A DNA stretch of 64,000 bases, taken from Cyclobacteriaceae bacterium. Its GTDB lineage: Bacteria; Bacteroidota; Bacteroidia; Cytophagales; Cyclobacteriaceae. The notes beneath the pieces were generated by a model, which was given only the letters and a program-made list of their open reading frames with translations, had not been told where the DNA came from and searched no databases. The position numbers and the translations under genes were made by a program. This document shows positions 8,711 through 17,745 of the stretch, in pieces. Each line of letters begins with the position of its first letter. Position 1 is the first letter of the stretch. Location of the stretch: positions 326,058 to 390,057 of the forward strand of contig JANQSI010000013.1 of NCBI GenBank assembly GCA_028284125.1. The letters run 5' to 3'.

Positions 8711-10603
8711 TTAAGCAACAAGCTTGTAATTCTTGATTTTCATGGAGATTTCTGTGCCTTCTTCATTATTTATTAACACATCAGCTTTCAGCTTTCTCGA
8801 AAGGGATTTCACCATTTTCCACCCGTAAGAATTTCCACTTTCCAATTTTTCTTCATCCAAGCCAGGCCCATTGTCTTTTAATTGAAGTTCAAGCGCATCT
8901 GAGTTTTTGTGAAGTGTAAGCGAGAGTATTCCTTCGCCGTTGGGAAAGGCATACTTGAGTGAGTTACTTACGAGTTCATTGAGGATCAGGCCGAGTGGAA
9001 TCAGCGTGTCTATATCTAACTTAAGTTTCTCGACACTAAGCTCCGTTTTGATTCTTTCAGTATCTACACCAAACGAATGAAACAAGGTGTCGGTCAGGTT
9101 TTTTACGTAATCGTCCACCTCAATTCCAGACAAATTATCGTTTTGATACAAGTTCTCATGGATAAGGGCCATTGACTTGACACGATTCTGTCCTTCTTTG
9201 ACTGCATCAATTGCCACCTCATCATCAAGTGATCCGGCTTGTAAATTCAAAAGGCTGGAAATGATCTGTAAGTTGTTTTTGACCCGGTGATGGATTTCTT
9301 TCAGAAGTGTTTCTCGTTCAAGAAGTGATTTTCTTTTTTGTCTGAACAGCACAAAAAACAGCACCGCCAGCATTACTACTAAAATTGAAATTGCAATCAA
9401 TACATTTCGTTCTTGTTGGCTTTTTTCAATGGTCAAAGTATTCAAGTCCTGCTCGGCATTAAGTCTGGCAATCTCAGCCTCTCTCTTCTCCTTTTCATAA
9501 AGCTGTTCTAGCTCTGTCGTTTTTTCCAATACCTCGTTATCAAATATACTTTCACGGATATCAAATGCTTTTTGCAAAGCTGTATAAGCATTTGAGTTTT
9601 GTCCCGTGGCTTTATAGTATCTGGAAAAAGTTAAATAGTGGTTCATTTGAACATCTAGCTGATCTTCAGCTACAAGGTTCTCTACTAAGTCCAAGTATTT
9701 TTTAGCTTTCACAAGTTCTTTCTGGTCGACGTAGAAATTGCTCAGTTGATGAAAAACCTCCGTTTTGAAAATGAACGGACTATCTTCATCCAACATTCCT
9801 GCTGCCTCTTCATAAAGTGAAAGTGCTCGTGATTGGTCGTCCGTTGCTATATAAATCTTTCCTAGGTTAATTAACTCAGCGAGGTATGCCCCACTGTTGT
9901 TTTGTTCTTTCGCTATACTTAATACTTCATTGGAAGCAACTTTAGCTTGTTCATAATTCTCCAAAAATTGATAGATCGTACTCAAATTGGTCAACGTATT
10001 CATGATCCCATTGACATCTCCCCGTTCCCGTTTAATTGTTAAGGATTTCAAGTAAAAGTCTTTGGCTAAATCGTATTTCTTGGTGTTTTTATAGATCAAT
10101 CCAAGATTATTATACAATACTCCTAAATTTCGTTGATCATCTATTTCAAGGTAGGATTTTTCAGCTTCCAGGTAATTATCAATGGCTTTTTCCATTTGCC
10201 CTGAGTAATAATAAACCACCCCAATATTGAAAGTGGAAATAGCTATACCTTTCCTGTATCCAATTTCTTCAGCAAGTTCCTGCGCCTTGGTGTAATAATG
10301 AATGGCACTGTCAAATGCATACTGATAATCGTGAGCTAAACCTTGAGCAGAGAAAGCTTGGAAAATCAGAATAGAGTTATCAGATGAAAGAGCAATCTCC
10401 GACATCTGATTGGCATGATACATTGCTGAGTCGAAATTGTATGCCGCCCACTGGTAGCATAGCTCGTAATGATACGCTACCCGAATACTATCATTTGTTG
10501 CTTGCCGAGCCCCTTGCAACAAAGAATCAAGTACCGTTTGATTCTGACTGTACGAATCAAAGGAAATAGTAACTAGAAGTACTAGGGCTAACAGGCGATG
10601 CAT
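8711..10603 (-). CDS. TPR-containing sensor histidine kinase (HisKA_2 type)
   Basis: 630 residues. A signal peptide (MHRLLALVLLVTISFDSYSQ) is followed by a periplasmic TPR region (~30-370), a coiled-coil stretch, one membrane helix (~402-421, VLIAISILVVMLAVLFFVLF) and a cytoplasmic kinase core. The dimerisation box is KEIHHRVKNNLQIISSLLNLQ-like with the phospho-accepting His in EIHHR. The ATPase has LNELVSNSLKYAF and DNGPGLDEE. It pairs with the LytTR regulator 9 nt downstream. The TPR sensor suggests peptide or protein sensing at the envelope, but the signal is unknown. The HisKA_2 call is from the HRVKNNLQ motif. Confidence 0.9.
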   Translation of the reverse strand: MHRLLALVLLVTISFDSYSQNQTVLDSLLQGARQATNDSIRVAYHYELCYQWAAYNFDSAMYHANQMSEIALSSDNSILIFQAFSAQGLAHDYQYAFDSAIHYYTKAQELAEEIGYRKGIAISTFNIGVVYYYSGQMEKAIDNYLEAEKSYLEIDDQRNLGVLYNNLGLIYKNTKKYDLAKDFYLKSLTIKRERGDVNGIMNTLTNLSTIYQFLENYEQAKVASNEVLSIAKEQNNSGAYLAELINLGKIYIATDDQSRALSLYEEAAGMLDEDSPFIFKTEVFHQLSNFYVDQKELVKAKKYLDLVENLVAEDQLDVQMNHYLTFSRYYKATGQNSNAYTALQKAFDIRESIFDNEVLEKTTELEQLYEKEKREAEIARLNAEQDLNTLTIEKSQQERNVLIAISILVVMLAVLFFVLFRQKRKSLLERETLLKEIHHRVKNNLQIISSLLNLQAGSLDDEVAIDAVKEGQNRVKSMALIHENLYQNDNLSGIEVDDYVKNLTDTLFHSFGVDTERIKTELSVEKLKLDIDTLIPLGLILNELVSNSLKYAFPNGEGILSLTLHKNSDALELQLKDNGPGLDEEKLESGNSYGWKMVKSLSRKLKADVLINNEEGTEISMKIKNYKLVA

Positions 10604-10646
10604 AATTGAAGTTAATCAATGCATGCCAGAAAAACATATTAAGAAT

Positions 10647-11537
10647 TTAAGCTAATTCGCCGCTGATTTCTTCGTTCTTTTCAACGGAAACTTCTTGTTG
10701 AGATTCTTCTTTCTTCTCGGCTTCCTTCTTTGCCTCTTTTGGCTCGTGTAGATAAGTATTGATTTGTTTCCGTAATTCCTGAGAAGAAATGTTATGAGAA
10801 ACTGCTCCATTCTGCATACTGGAGATTTGTCCGGTTTCTTCTGAAACAGCTATGATGAACGACTCGGTGTTTTCAGACATTCCGAGACCAGCTCTGTGTC
10901 TTAGTCCGTATTGGGCAGGAATATCGTCTCTTTCGGTAACTGGCAAAATACATCTAGCCGCCACAATTCTGTTTTTGTGAATGATCACTGCTCCGTCGTG
11001 TAATGGGCTGTACTTGTTGAAGATCGCCATCAGCAAACGTTTCGAAACAATGGAATCCATTGCATCTCCTGACTCGGCATAAAATTTCAAAGGTGAATCC
11101 GAAGAAATAACAATAAGCGCTCCGGTGCTGGAACCAGCCAATGATTTTACTGCTTCCGTGATTGGGGTGATATTCGCTCGTTGAGCCCTTCCACTCTGCG
11201 ACCAGAATTTTACATTTTTCCACCAACTGCCTTCTTCAGAAAATCCAGTTTTTCCAACCAGGAGCAAAAACTTTCTGATTTCTTGTTGGAATAATATAAT
11301 CGCCGCAAGAACTCCAACACCCATGAATTGTCCCAGAATTGTACTCAACAATTCCATTTGCAGGGCATTGACTACCAAATAGATTAAATAGAGAAAGAGA
11401 AAGCCGACAAAGACTTTTATTGCCACGCTTCCCCGCATCAACTTGTAGACCTGAGACAATAGGATAGTTACCAAAAGAATATCAAAGACATCCTTAAGTC
11501 CGATATCTAAAAACCCTATTTGAAATCCTAAAATCAA
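10647..11537 (-). CDS. cdaA: Diadenylate cyclase (c-di-AMP synthase)
   Basis: 296 residues. Three N-terminal membrane helices (~20-85) precede a DAC/DisA_N catalytic domain (~100-255) carrying DGAVII and RHRAGLGMSE, the signature motifs of c-di-AMP synthases. It makes c-di-AMP from two ATP at the inner membrane. The tail (~265-296) is a highly charged Glu/Lys stretch. The start is TTG at 11537, overlapping the folP stop as TTGA; this places the first helix as in CdaA homologues. The folP-cdaA pair looks translationally coupled. Confidence 0.93.
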   Translation of the reverse strand: MILGFQIGFLDIGLKDVFDILLVTILLSQVYKLMRGSVAIKVFVGFLFLYLIYLVVNALQMELLSTILGQFMGVGVLAAIILFQQEIRKFLLLVGKTGFSEEGSWWKNVKFWSQSGRAQRANITPITEAVKSLAGSSTGALIVISSDSPLKFYAESGDAMDSIVSKRLLMAIFNKYSPLHDGAVIIHKNRIVAARCILPVTERDDIPAQYGLRHRAGLGMSENTESFIIAVSEETGQISSMQNGAVSHNISSQELRKQINTYLHEPKEAKKEAEKKEESQQEVSVEKNEEISGELA

Positions 11538-12367
11538 GACAGTTGATTAACAAGTTTCACCACCTCCACAGCCTCCTTAATATCATGTACACGCAAGATG
11601 CTTGCACCCTTAAACAAAGCTAAAGTATTTAACGTGGTTGTACCATTTAACGATTCACCAGCGGTAATATTTAGTGATCGGTAAATCATTGATTTTCTGG
11701 ACAATCCAACCAACAGTGGTTTTTCAAGCTGTTTGAAATATTCCAGATGATTGAGCAAATGAAAATTTTGCTCAATGGTTTTTGCAAATCCAAATCCTGG
11801 ATCAAGAATCAGGTCATTAATCCCATGTCTTTTGCACGCTTCAATCGTATCTGAAAAATAAGATGCAATCTCTGTGATCAGGTCTCCATAATCCGTGAGT
11901 TCTTTCATGGTTTGAGGAGTCCCGCGCATGTGCATAGCAATATATGGAACGTCCAAGCTTCCAACAGTTTCAAGCATTTTTTCGTCAAGATGCCCAGCAG
12001 AAATGTCATTGACCATCGTTGCTCCTGCATTTACGGCCTCTCTAGCAACTTTTGCTCTGAACGAATCAATTGAAATAATTGCATTTGGAAATTCTGAGAT
12101 AATGAGCTCAATGCTTCCGACAACTCTTCGAATTTCTTCTTCCACCGGAATGTCATCTGCTCCAGGTCTTGAGGAATAACCACCAACATCCAGGAAATCT
12201 GCTCCATCTTCCAGCATTTTACCCGCCTTACTCAAAAGATCAGCTTCTGATTTTGTTCTGCCCCCCTCGTAAAAAGAATCTGGCGTCACGTTGATGATTC
12301 CCATCACTTTTGGCGATGAGAGATCTAGAATTTCTCCCTTGATTTTGATGGTGTGTTTGAAATCCAA
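11534..12367 (-). CDS. folP: Dihydropteroate synthase
   Basis: 277 residues, normal for FolP. It carries the first signature MGIINVTPDSFYEGG (~22-36), the second region DVGGYSSRPGA (~61), the SIDSF strand and the C-terminal LRVHD motif. It condenses p-aminobenzoate with 6-hydroxymethyl-dihydropterin diphosphate in folate synthesis and is the sulfonamide target. The start is TTG at 12367, since no ATG occurs before the essential MGIINVTPD strand; the 21 residues gained match usual N-termini. It heads a two-gene operon with cdaA. Confidence 0.95.
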   Translation of the reverse strand: MDFKHTIKIKGEILDLSSPKVMGIINVTPDSFYEGGRTKSEADLLSKAGKMLEDGADFLDVGGYSSRPGADDIPVEEEIRRVVGSIELIISEFPNAIISIDSFRAKVAREAVNAGATMVNDISAGHLDEKMLETVGSLDVPYIAMHMRGTPQTMKELTDYGDLITEIASYFSDTIEACKRHGINDLILDPGFGFAKTIEQNFHLLNHLEYFKQLEKPLLVGLSRKSMIYRSLNITAGESLNGTTTLNTLALFKGASILRVHDIKEAVEVVKLVNQLS

Positions 12368-12385
12368 TGGGTTAGTTTTGTGTTT

Positions 12386-12484
12386 TAAGTTGATAGTCGA
12401 CAGTCTATAGTCGACAGTTGGTAGTTATGATCCAAAGGTAACTATCGACCACCAACTATCGACTGTCAACTGTGGACTATGAAC
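12386..12484. repeat. Palindromic intergenic repeat (TATAGTCGACAGT family)
   Basis: The gap between divergent folP and the DUF1599 gene consists of degenerate copies of GATAGTCGACAGT. Two direct copies lie in the left arm (about 12391-12420). The right arm (about 12436-12484) holds inverted copies such as AACTATCGACTGTCAACTG. The whole can fold into a long imperfect stem with a loop near 12428-12436. I take it as a dispersed palindromic repeat rather than a gene-specific regulatory site. Confidence 0.7.
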
Positions 12485-12490
12485 TAACGC

Positions 12491-13036
12491 ATGAATACTG
12501 AGACCGAGCATCAATATTTAGAAATCATTTCTGATTGCAAGGATATTTTCGCCAAGAAGACCAAAGATTATGGAACAGCCTGGCGGATTCTTCGACTTCC
12601 ATCTATTACTGATCAGATTTTGATAAAGGCTCAGCGCATTCGATCCATTCAGGAAAAAGGAGAGCAAAAAGTTGGAGAGGATATTGGTAATGAATTCAAG
12701 GGAATCATTAACTATTGCATCATCGCACTGATTCAAATGCAAATGAATGGCTCTGAAGAGACTGAAATTCCTTTTTCAGAATTGGAACCAATGTACGACC
12801 AGGCTTCCAAGGAGACACTTTCGTTATTAGCCAATAAAAATCACGATTACGATGAGGCATGGCGAGATATGCGCGTTAGTTCTATGACCGACATTATCTT
12901 GATGAAACTCATGCGCGTGAAACAAATTGAAGACAATGCCGGTAAAACATTGATCTCAGAAGGAGTTGACGCCAATTACCAAGACATGATCAACTATTCT
13001 GTTTTTTGTTTGATAAAATTGAAAGAAGAGCAATGA
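12491..13036 (+). CDS. DUF1599 family protein with internal duplication
   Basis: 181 residues with two copies of the same domain. The first (~8-85) reads KKTKDYGTAWRILRLPSITDQILIKAQRI and the second (~95-175) reads NKNHDYDEAWRDMRVSSMTDIILMKLMRV. The DYxxAWR...SxTDxIL pattern is typical of DUF1599 (described as a nucleotide-modification-associated domain, from memory). The second copy ends in an INYSVFCLIKL helix like INYCIIALIQM of the first. Function is unproven. Its stop overlaps the DoxX-like start as ATGA, so the two are coupled. Confidence 0.8.
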   Translation: MNTETEHQYLEIISDCKDIFAKKTKDYGTAWRILRLPSITDQILIKAQRIRSIQEKGEQKVGEDIGNEFKGIINYCIIALIQMQMNGSEETEIPFSELEPMYDQASKETLSLLANKNHDYDEAWRDMRVSSMTDIILMKLMRVKQIEDNAGKTLISEGVDANYQDMINYSVFCLIKLKEEQ

Positions 13037-14121
13037 ATATAATCAGGGAATTTGCCCGCTACGCCGTTGGTGGACTTTTCATTTTTTCAGGTCTGATCAA
13101 GGTGAATGATCCTGCAGGAACTGCGATCAAGCTGGAAGAATACTTCGAAGTGTTTGCTTACGATATTGCTCCATTCTTTGAGTGGTTCGTTCCTGCAGCG
13201 CTCTTTCTAAGCGTATTTCTTAGTGTATTGGAAGTTGTTTTGGGAGTGGCTTTGATCTTGGGCTATCGAGTGAAAATTACTGCCTGGGTATTACTGGGAA
13301 TAATCGTGTTTTTTACCTTCCTGACCTTTTACTCCGCGTATTTCAATAAAGTCACCGATTGTGGTTGTTTTGGGGATGCAATCAAACTCACTCCGTGGCA
13401 ATCCTTTTACAAGGACATCATTTTGCTAGTTTTAATCGCTCTAATCTTCTGGAAAAAAGACGAATATACTGGTTGGCTGAAGCCAATGATACGAGAAATA
13501 AGTGTAGGAGGAATAACAGTTATAATGACTGGAATCGCCATTTATGCGATTATGCACCTGCCCTTCATTGATTTCAGGGCTTACAAAATCGGTGGACACA
13601 TCCCAAGCCTAATGGAAGCCTCTGAACCTATCCGAACTGAATATACAGTTGAAAAAGACGGGAAACGATACAAGTTTGAAAAGTATCCTACGGAGCCTGG
13701 CTATACATTCATCAAATCACGGACATTGAATCCTTGGGCAGAACCAAAGATCACAGACTTAAGTGTCTGGAATGATGACGGTGAGTTCACCGATGATCTG
13801 TTGACCGGGAATAAACTAATCATTGTCATTCACGATGTGGAAAAGACATCAACCAAGAAAATTGATCGACTCAGAAATTTGACATTCAGAAATCCAAGTT
13901 TCGAAACCTGGATTTTGACATCTTCCGGATCGGCAGCTTTTGAAGAATTCAGACACAAACATCAGTTAGGGGCTCCTTACTTTTATGCTGATGCAACAGT
14001 CCTTAAAACCATAGTTCGATCTAATCCAGGCGTTTGGCTGATCAAAGATGGAATAGTCATAGACAAATGGCACTACAACGATACGCCACTCTCCGATGAG
14101 GTAGCAGAACTTCTTTTATGA
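13033..14121 (+). CDS. DoxX-like integral membrane protein, BT_3928 family
   Basis: The ATG at 13033 forms an ATGA overlap with the upstream gene and gives 362 residues; an in-frame ATG at 13006 would lie inside the upstream gene. The N-terminal ~150 residues are a DoxX/MauE-like four-helix membrane domain (FIFSGLIKVNDPAGTAIK, CGCFGDAIKLTPWQSFYKD). A fifth helix (~165-185) is followed by a ~180-residue periplasmic-type domain of thioredoxin-like flavour without a CxxC. The gene order DUF1599, this gene, aroK is, from memory, conserved in Bacteroidota. The MauE resemblance suggests a redox or disulfide role, unproven. Confidence 0.8.
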   Translation: MNIIREFARYAVGGLFIFSGLIKVNDPAGTAIKLEEYFEVFAYDIAPFFEWFVPAALFLSVFLSVLEVVLGVALILGYRVKITAWVLLGIIVFFTFLTFYSAYFNKVTDCGCFGDAIKLTPWQSFYKDIILLVLIALIFWKKDEYTGWLKPMIREISVGGITVIMTGIAIYAIMHLPFIDFRAYKIGGHIPSLMEASEPIRTEYTVEKDGKRYKFEKYPTEPGYTFIKSRTLNPWAEPKITDLSVWNDDGEFTDDLLTGNKLIIVIHDVEKTSTKKIDRLRNLTFRNPSFETWILTSSGSAAFEEFRHKHQLGAPYFYADATVLKTIVRSNPGVWLIKDGIVIDKWHYNDTPLSDEVAELLL

Positions 14122-14588
14122 TTCAAAAGATCTTTTTGATTGGTTTACCAGGTGCAGGGAAAACCTTTATTGGAAAAAGGCTTGCAGCAGAAATTGATTT
14201 TCCATTCATTGATCTCGATGAAGAAATTGTGAAGTCAGAAGGAAGATCGATTCCTGAAATTTTTGAGAAAAGTGGCGAAAATCATTTTAGGGAACTGGAA
14301 AAAAAGCTTCTGAAAAAAGTTATCCAAGAAAAAAACCAATTCATTTTAGCTGCAGGTGGCGGAACTCCATGCTTTTTTGACAACATGGATATCATGAATG
14401 ACAATGGCGTCACCATTTTTATCAATACTTCAATTGAAGAAATTCAAGAAAGGTTGAAAGGTGATGAAACAAGACCCTTAATGAAAAATAATAGTCTTGA
14501 GGAGCTATTGGAAAAAAGGAAACCGTGGTATGAAAGAGCTCATCACACGGTTTCAAGCTACGCTCAAATAAGAAATCTTATTACTTAA
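14118..14588 (+). CDS. aroK: Shikimate kinase
   Basis: 156 residues. The P-loop is GLPGAGKT (~8-15), the shikimate-binding region FIDLDEEIV (~30), the GG motif AAGGGTPC (~79) and the lid Arg lies in GDETRPLM (~114). It phosphorylates shikimate in the chorismate pathway. The start overlaps the upstream stop as ATGA, making a three-gene coupled operon. The last 4 nt overlap the convergent outer-membrane protein gene. Confidence 0.95.
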   Translation: MIQKIFLIGLPGAGKTFIGKRLAAEIDFPFIDLDEEIVKSEGRSIPEIFEKSGENHFRELEKKLLKKVIQEKNQFILAAGGGTPCFFDNMDIMNDNGVTIFINTSIEEIQERLKGDETRPLMKNNSLEELLEKRKPWYERAHHTVSSYAQIRNLIT

Positions 14589-16117
14589 AAGGTCAAACCA
14601 AAAGTGACAGAAACGGAAGTGTTTCTAATATCCGTTTCAACGATTGGTTGATCATTTGTAATTTCATAAGGAGTATACAGGGCAGCCGTTTCACTATTCA
14701 CAACTGCAAAATCAAGGAAGTAATCTCTGGTTCTGTATCCAAATCCAAAAGTAAGATTCGTCCGATCCTCAAGATCTGATCCCTTATATGGACTTGGGAA
14801 CAATGCATATCCTGCTCTCAACCTGAAATTATCTATCCGGTATTCCCCTCCAACCCGAACATTCATCACAGAAGTATAAATGTTATCAATGACGTTGTTA
14901 TCCGCTGATTCAGAGAAATCATTGGAATTGATTTGTGCGTTGGAATAGTCTACGAACTCCAAATCTCCAGAAAGAAATCCATTGTTCCCAATAAACAGAG
15001 CTGTCCCAACAGACAGTCTCGAAGGAGTTCTCAGTCGATATTCCGAAACAAATAGATCACTACGGTAAGGATCAATCGTACTCAAATCAATGGTTGTTTC
15101 ATCTCCGTTGACATCCGTTTCTGTAAACTCAGTACCCGCTTTCCAATTAGCATCTACATCGAAGAAGCTTTCTTCATCCAATGAAATAAAGGAAGGTGAA
15201 GTATAGCTAACCCCAATGGTCATGAATTCAACTGGTCGTATGATTGTACCAAAATTGAAGTCAATTCCTGCTCCACGGACATCCAAGTCATCCACTAGCG
15301 AAATGCTGTTGATAAATGGTGCCGGCTCAAACTGATCCTCTAGAAAATTTCTTCTCATTCGATAGTTGAGGATTTGAACACCCATTCCACCTCCAAAATA
15401 AAGTTTGTCATCATAGTTGCCACCCCAGGCAATGTTCAACTGGTAGTGTGAACCTGATTCTCGCAATGTTTCGGACTGAACTGGAAATCCGGTAATAAAT
15501 GAGTCGTAACCAGTAACATTATCATTTGTATCAAATGTCGGGTTTATCAAGTATTGATCATATGCTCCAAGCTCAAATCCACCCAAATCATTAGGATCGA
15601 TTTGTCCAACATTTCCTAAAAATGAATCAATGACAGAGTTGTAGTCGTTGATTCCCTCGTAATTTCTTACCAATCGAAATCCATTTCTTCTGTTCAATGA
15701 AATACCAAGCGAGCCCCCTTTGAACTTATCATTGGTGTAATCACCTTTTGTGAAATTGATGACTGTACCAATATTTGAAAAATTAAAGTTGTTCTTGAAA
15801 GACTCTTCCGAAGATCCGAAAAATCCTTGACTAGGAATGGTGAATCTGGAATCTGTCGTATTGAAATCAAGAGAAGGAGTTACGGTAAACACACTTCGGT
15901 TAAAAAATCCCAATCCGGCGGGATTCGTCGCTATTGAACTCAAATCGCCACCCAAAGCAGTCGCTGCACCACCAATTCCCTGAATCCTTGCCGTGCTTCC
16001 GTTCAGTGTATTTGACTGACTAAAGATCAACGCATCCTGGTAGTAACCGAATGGTCCTTGCTGAGCATTGGATACAACGGAATATGATATTAGAATGACT
16101 ACTAGTAGCTTTTTCAT
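14585..16117 (-). CDS. Outer-membrane transporter of the OmpP1/FadL type
   Basis: 510 residues. The signal peptide is MKKLLVVILISYSVVSNAQ. The N-terminal hatch segment (ARIQGIGGAATALGGDLSSIATNPAGLGFF) is diagnostic of the OmpP1/FadL/TodX family, and the rest alternates as beta strands ending in an aromatic-type strand (TSVSVTFGLTF). FadL-type barrels take up hydrophobic compounds; the substrate here is unknown. It lies 22 nt downstream of the GW/SR-rich gene on the same strand, so the two are probably co-transcribed. Confidence 0.85.
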   Translation of the reverse strand: MKKLLVVILISYSVVSNAQQGPFGYYQDALIFSQSNTLNGSTARIQGIGGAATALGGDLSSIATNPAGLGFFNRSVFTVTPSLDFNTTDSRFTIPSQGFFGSSEESFKNNFNFSNIGTVINFTKGDYTNDKFKGGSLGISLNRRNGFRLVRNYEGINDYNSVIDSFLGNVGQIDPNDLGGFELGAYDQYLINPTFDTNDNVTGYDSFITGFPVQSETLRESGSHYQLNIAWGGNYDDKLYFGGGMGVQILNYRMRRNFLEDQFEPAPFINSISLVDDLDVRGAGIDFNFGTIIRPVEFMTIGVSYTSPSFISLDEESFFDVDANWKAGTEFTETDVNGDETTIDLSTIDPYRSDLFVSEYRLRTPSRLSVGTALFIGNNGFLSGDLEFVDYSNAQINSNDFSESADNNVIDNIYTSVMNVRVGGEYRIDNFRLRAGYALFPSPYKGSDLEDRTNLTFGFGYRTRDYFLDFAVVNSETAALYTPYEITNDQPIVETDIRNTSVSVTFGLTF

Positions 16118-16139
16118 GAGTCTTGAAATTTATCTGCTT

Positions 16140-17549
16140 TTAATTGCCTCGTCTGCTTGAACTTCTTGAACTTGATCGGCTACTTGACCTTCCGGAAGAT
16201 CTGCTTGAAGAGCTTCGAGAAGAAGACCTAACTGAGCCTGAGCTTCTAGAAGGTGAGGAAGACCTATAAGATCCCGAACTACTCCTACTTCTGGAAGAAC
16301 CAGATCTGTAAGAGCCAGAGCTACTCCTACTTCGAGATGAATTCGAACGGACTGAACCTGAACTGCTTCTACTCCTGCTCGACCCTGACCTTACATTCCC
16401 AGAACTACTTCTAGAAGAGTTAGACCCTCGAACGGAACCAGACCTGTTTCTTGAGCTCGATCCATTTGAATTCGGAGTATACGATCTATTTCTAGAATTA
16501 GAAGTTCCACTATACCTGCTGGAATTTGATCGGTTGATTCCATCTGAAATCGTCCGATTTCTTGAAGCATTTGTACTACTAACTCTTCCATCGGAATTGG
16601 AAATTCTTGAATTCCTTCTGGACTGCTCCAAATATCTAGCTTGAGTTCTACTATAATCTCTCGTGTCAATCGAACTCTCACCTGCGACACCTCTCACATT
16701 CCTGGTACGGCCAGAAGATGAAACTGCACCTCCACGAGAATTTCTCGGACCTCTCACCACATTTCTTCCTATCCGCTCACTTCTCAGGTAGGTTCTATGA
16801 AATCGATTTCCATAAAATCCTCCATAAAAAGCCCCTGCAAAACGATTACCGTAGAAAGGAGGGCACCAAAACGGATCGTAAAATCCACCCCAGCCAAATC
16901 CTGCATTCCATGGATTGTTCCAGCCCCAGCCAAAACCTCCGCCCCAGAATGGGTCCCAGAAAGGATCATAGAATCCTCCACCCCAGCCGAATCCTCCGCC
17001 CCAGCCGAACGAATTCCAACCCCAGCCCCAACCAATTGATAAGGAAAGTCCCGGTCTAAAGCCCCAAGGTCTAAATCTATTCCAGTTGTTAAACCTCCAA
17101 GGGTCATCGTAATAGTAGTTATTTACGACAACTGGCTCTTGTTGAAAACCATCATCGTAATACTCTTGCTGATAAGTATCTTGAGGATTCGAAAAATTCG
17201 CGTTCGATTGAACCGCGTTTGCATTAGGTGCATCCTCTGTATTTCTATATCGATCAATTGCCTCTTGACTAACCTCATCAGTATAATCTTCCGACAATGT
17301 GCTGTTTTGAGCTATCTGTCTACTCAAAAAAGAAGACGACTGCTCTTGAGCTGGAGAAGATGATTGCAATGGTGCCAAAGAAGGCGACTGCACTGGTGCT
17401 GTGAGAACTTCTTCTTTCTCAACAGGCTTTACTTTTTTTCTGTCCTTTTTCGAGAAATACAAGTCATCGTATTCCTGCGCATTAGATGCAAAAGCAGCTG
17501 TGATTAGGACAGTTAGAATAAGGAGTTTGCTGTAAGTTCTCATAATCAC
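16140..17549 (-). CDS. Secreted low-complexity protein, Gly/Trp-rich then Ser/Arg-rich
   Basis: 469 residues. A signal peptide (MRTYSKLLILTVLITAAFASNAQ; either ATG at 17549 or 17543) is followed by a charged/Gln-Ser region (~25-130). Residues ~140-250 are dominated by Gly, Trp, Phe and Pro, for example GWGWNSFGWGGGFGW. Residues ~255-469 are mostly Ser and Arg with a repeated unit close to SRSRSSSGSYRS. No enzyme motif is visible. The downstream partner is a FadL-type barrel. The composition suggests a surface or matrix protein with a disordered cationic tail. Function unknown. Confidence 0.75.
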   Translation of the reverse strand: MIMRTYSKLLILTVLITAAFASNAQEYDDLYFSKKDRKKVKPVEKEEVLTAPVQSPSLAPLQSSSPAQEQSSSFLSRQIAQNSTLSEDYTDEVSQEAIDRYRNTEDAPNANAVQSNANFSNPQDTYQQEYYDDGFQQEPVVVNNYYYDDPWRFNNWNRFRPWGFRPGLSLSIGWGWGWNSFGWGGGFGWGGGFYDPFWDPFWGGGFGWGWNNPWNAGFGWGGFYDPFWCPPFYGNRFAGAFYGGFYGNRFHRTYLRSERIGRNVVRGPRNSRGGAVSSSGRTRNVRGVAGESSIDTRDYSRTQARYLEQSRRNSRISNSDGRVSSTNASRNRTISDGINRSNSSRYSGTSNSRNRSYTPNSNGSSSRNRSGSVRGSNSSRSSSGNVRSGSSRSRSSSGSVRSNSSRSRSSSGSYRSGSSRSRSSSGSYRSSSPSRSSGSVRSSSRSSSSRSSGRSSSRSSSRSSSRRGN

Positions 17550-17745
17550 CAGATTTTAATTATTAAACCATTCTTAAAGACGATCAGTTTCATACCTGAA
17601 CTTATATTTGCCGTCTTTTAGATACTATACTGGCATAAATGCAAACACTATACCAAAATCTGAAATTGATCTTTAAATACTAAAATAAGATCAAAAAGTC
17701 TGCTCAAAGTGCTGGTATGGACTTTTTGAAGAAAAAAATTAAAAA

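Noticed and set aside
16718..17107. Overlapping open frames opposite and within the Gly/Trp-rich gene
   Set aside because: They arise from its biased codon content; no start context or homology.
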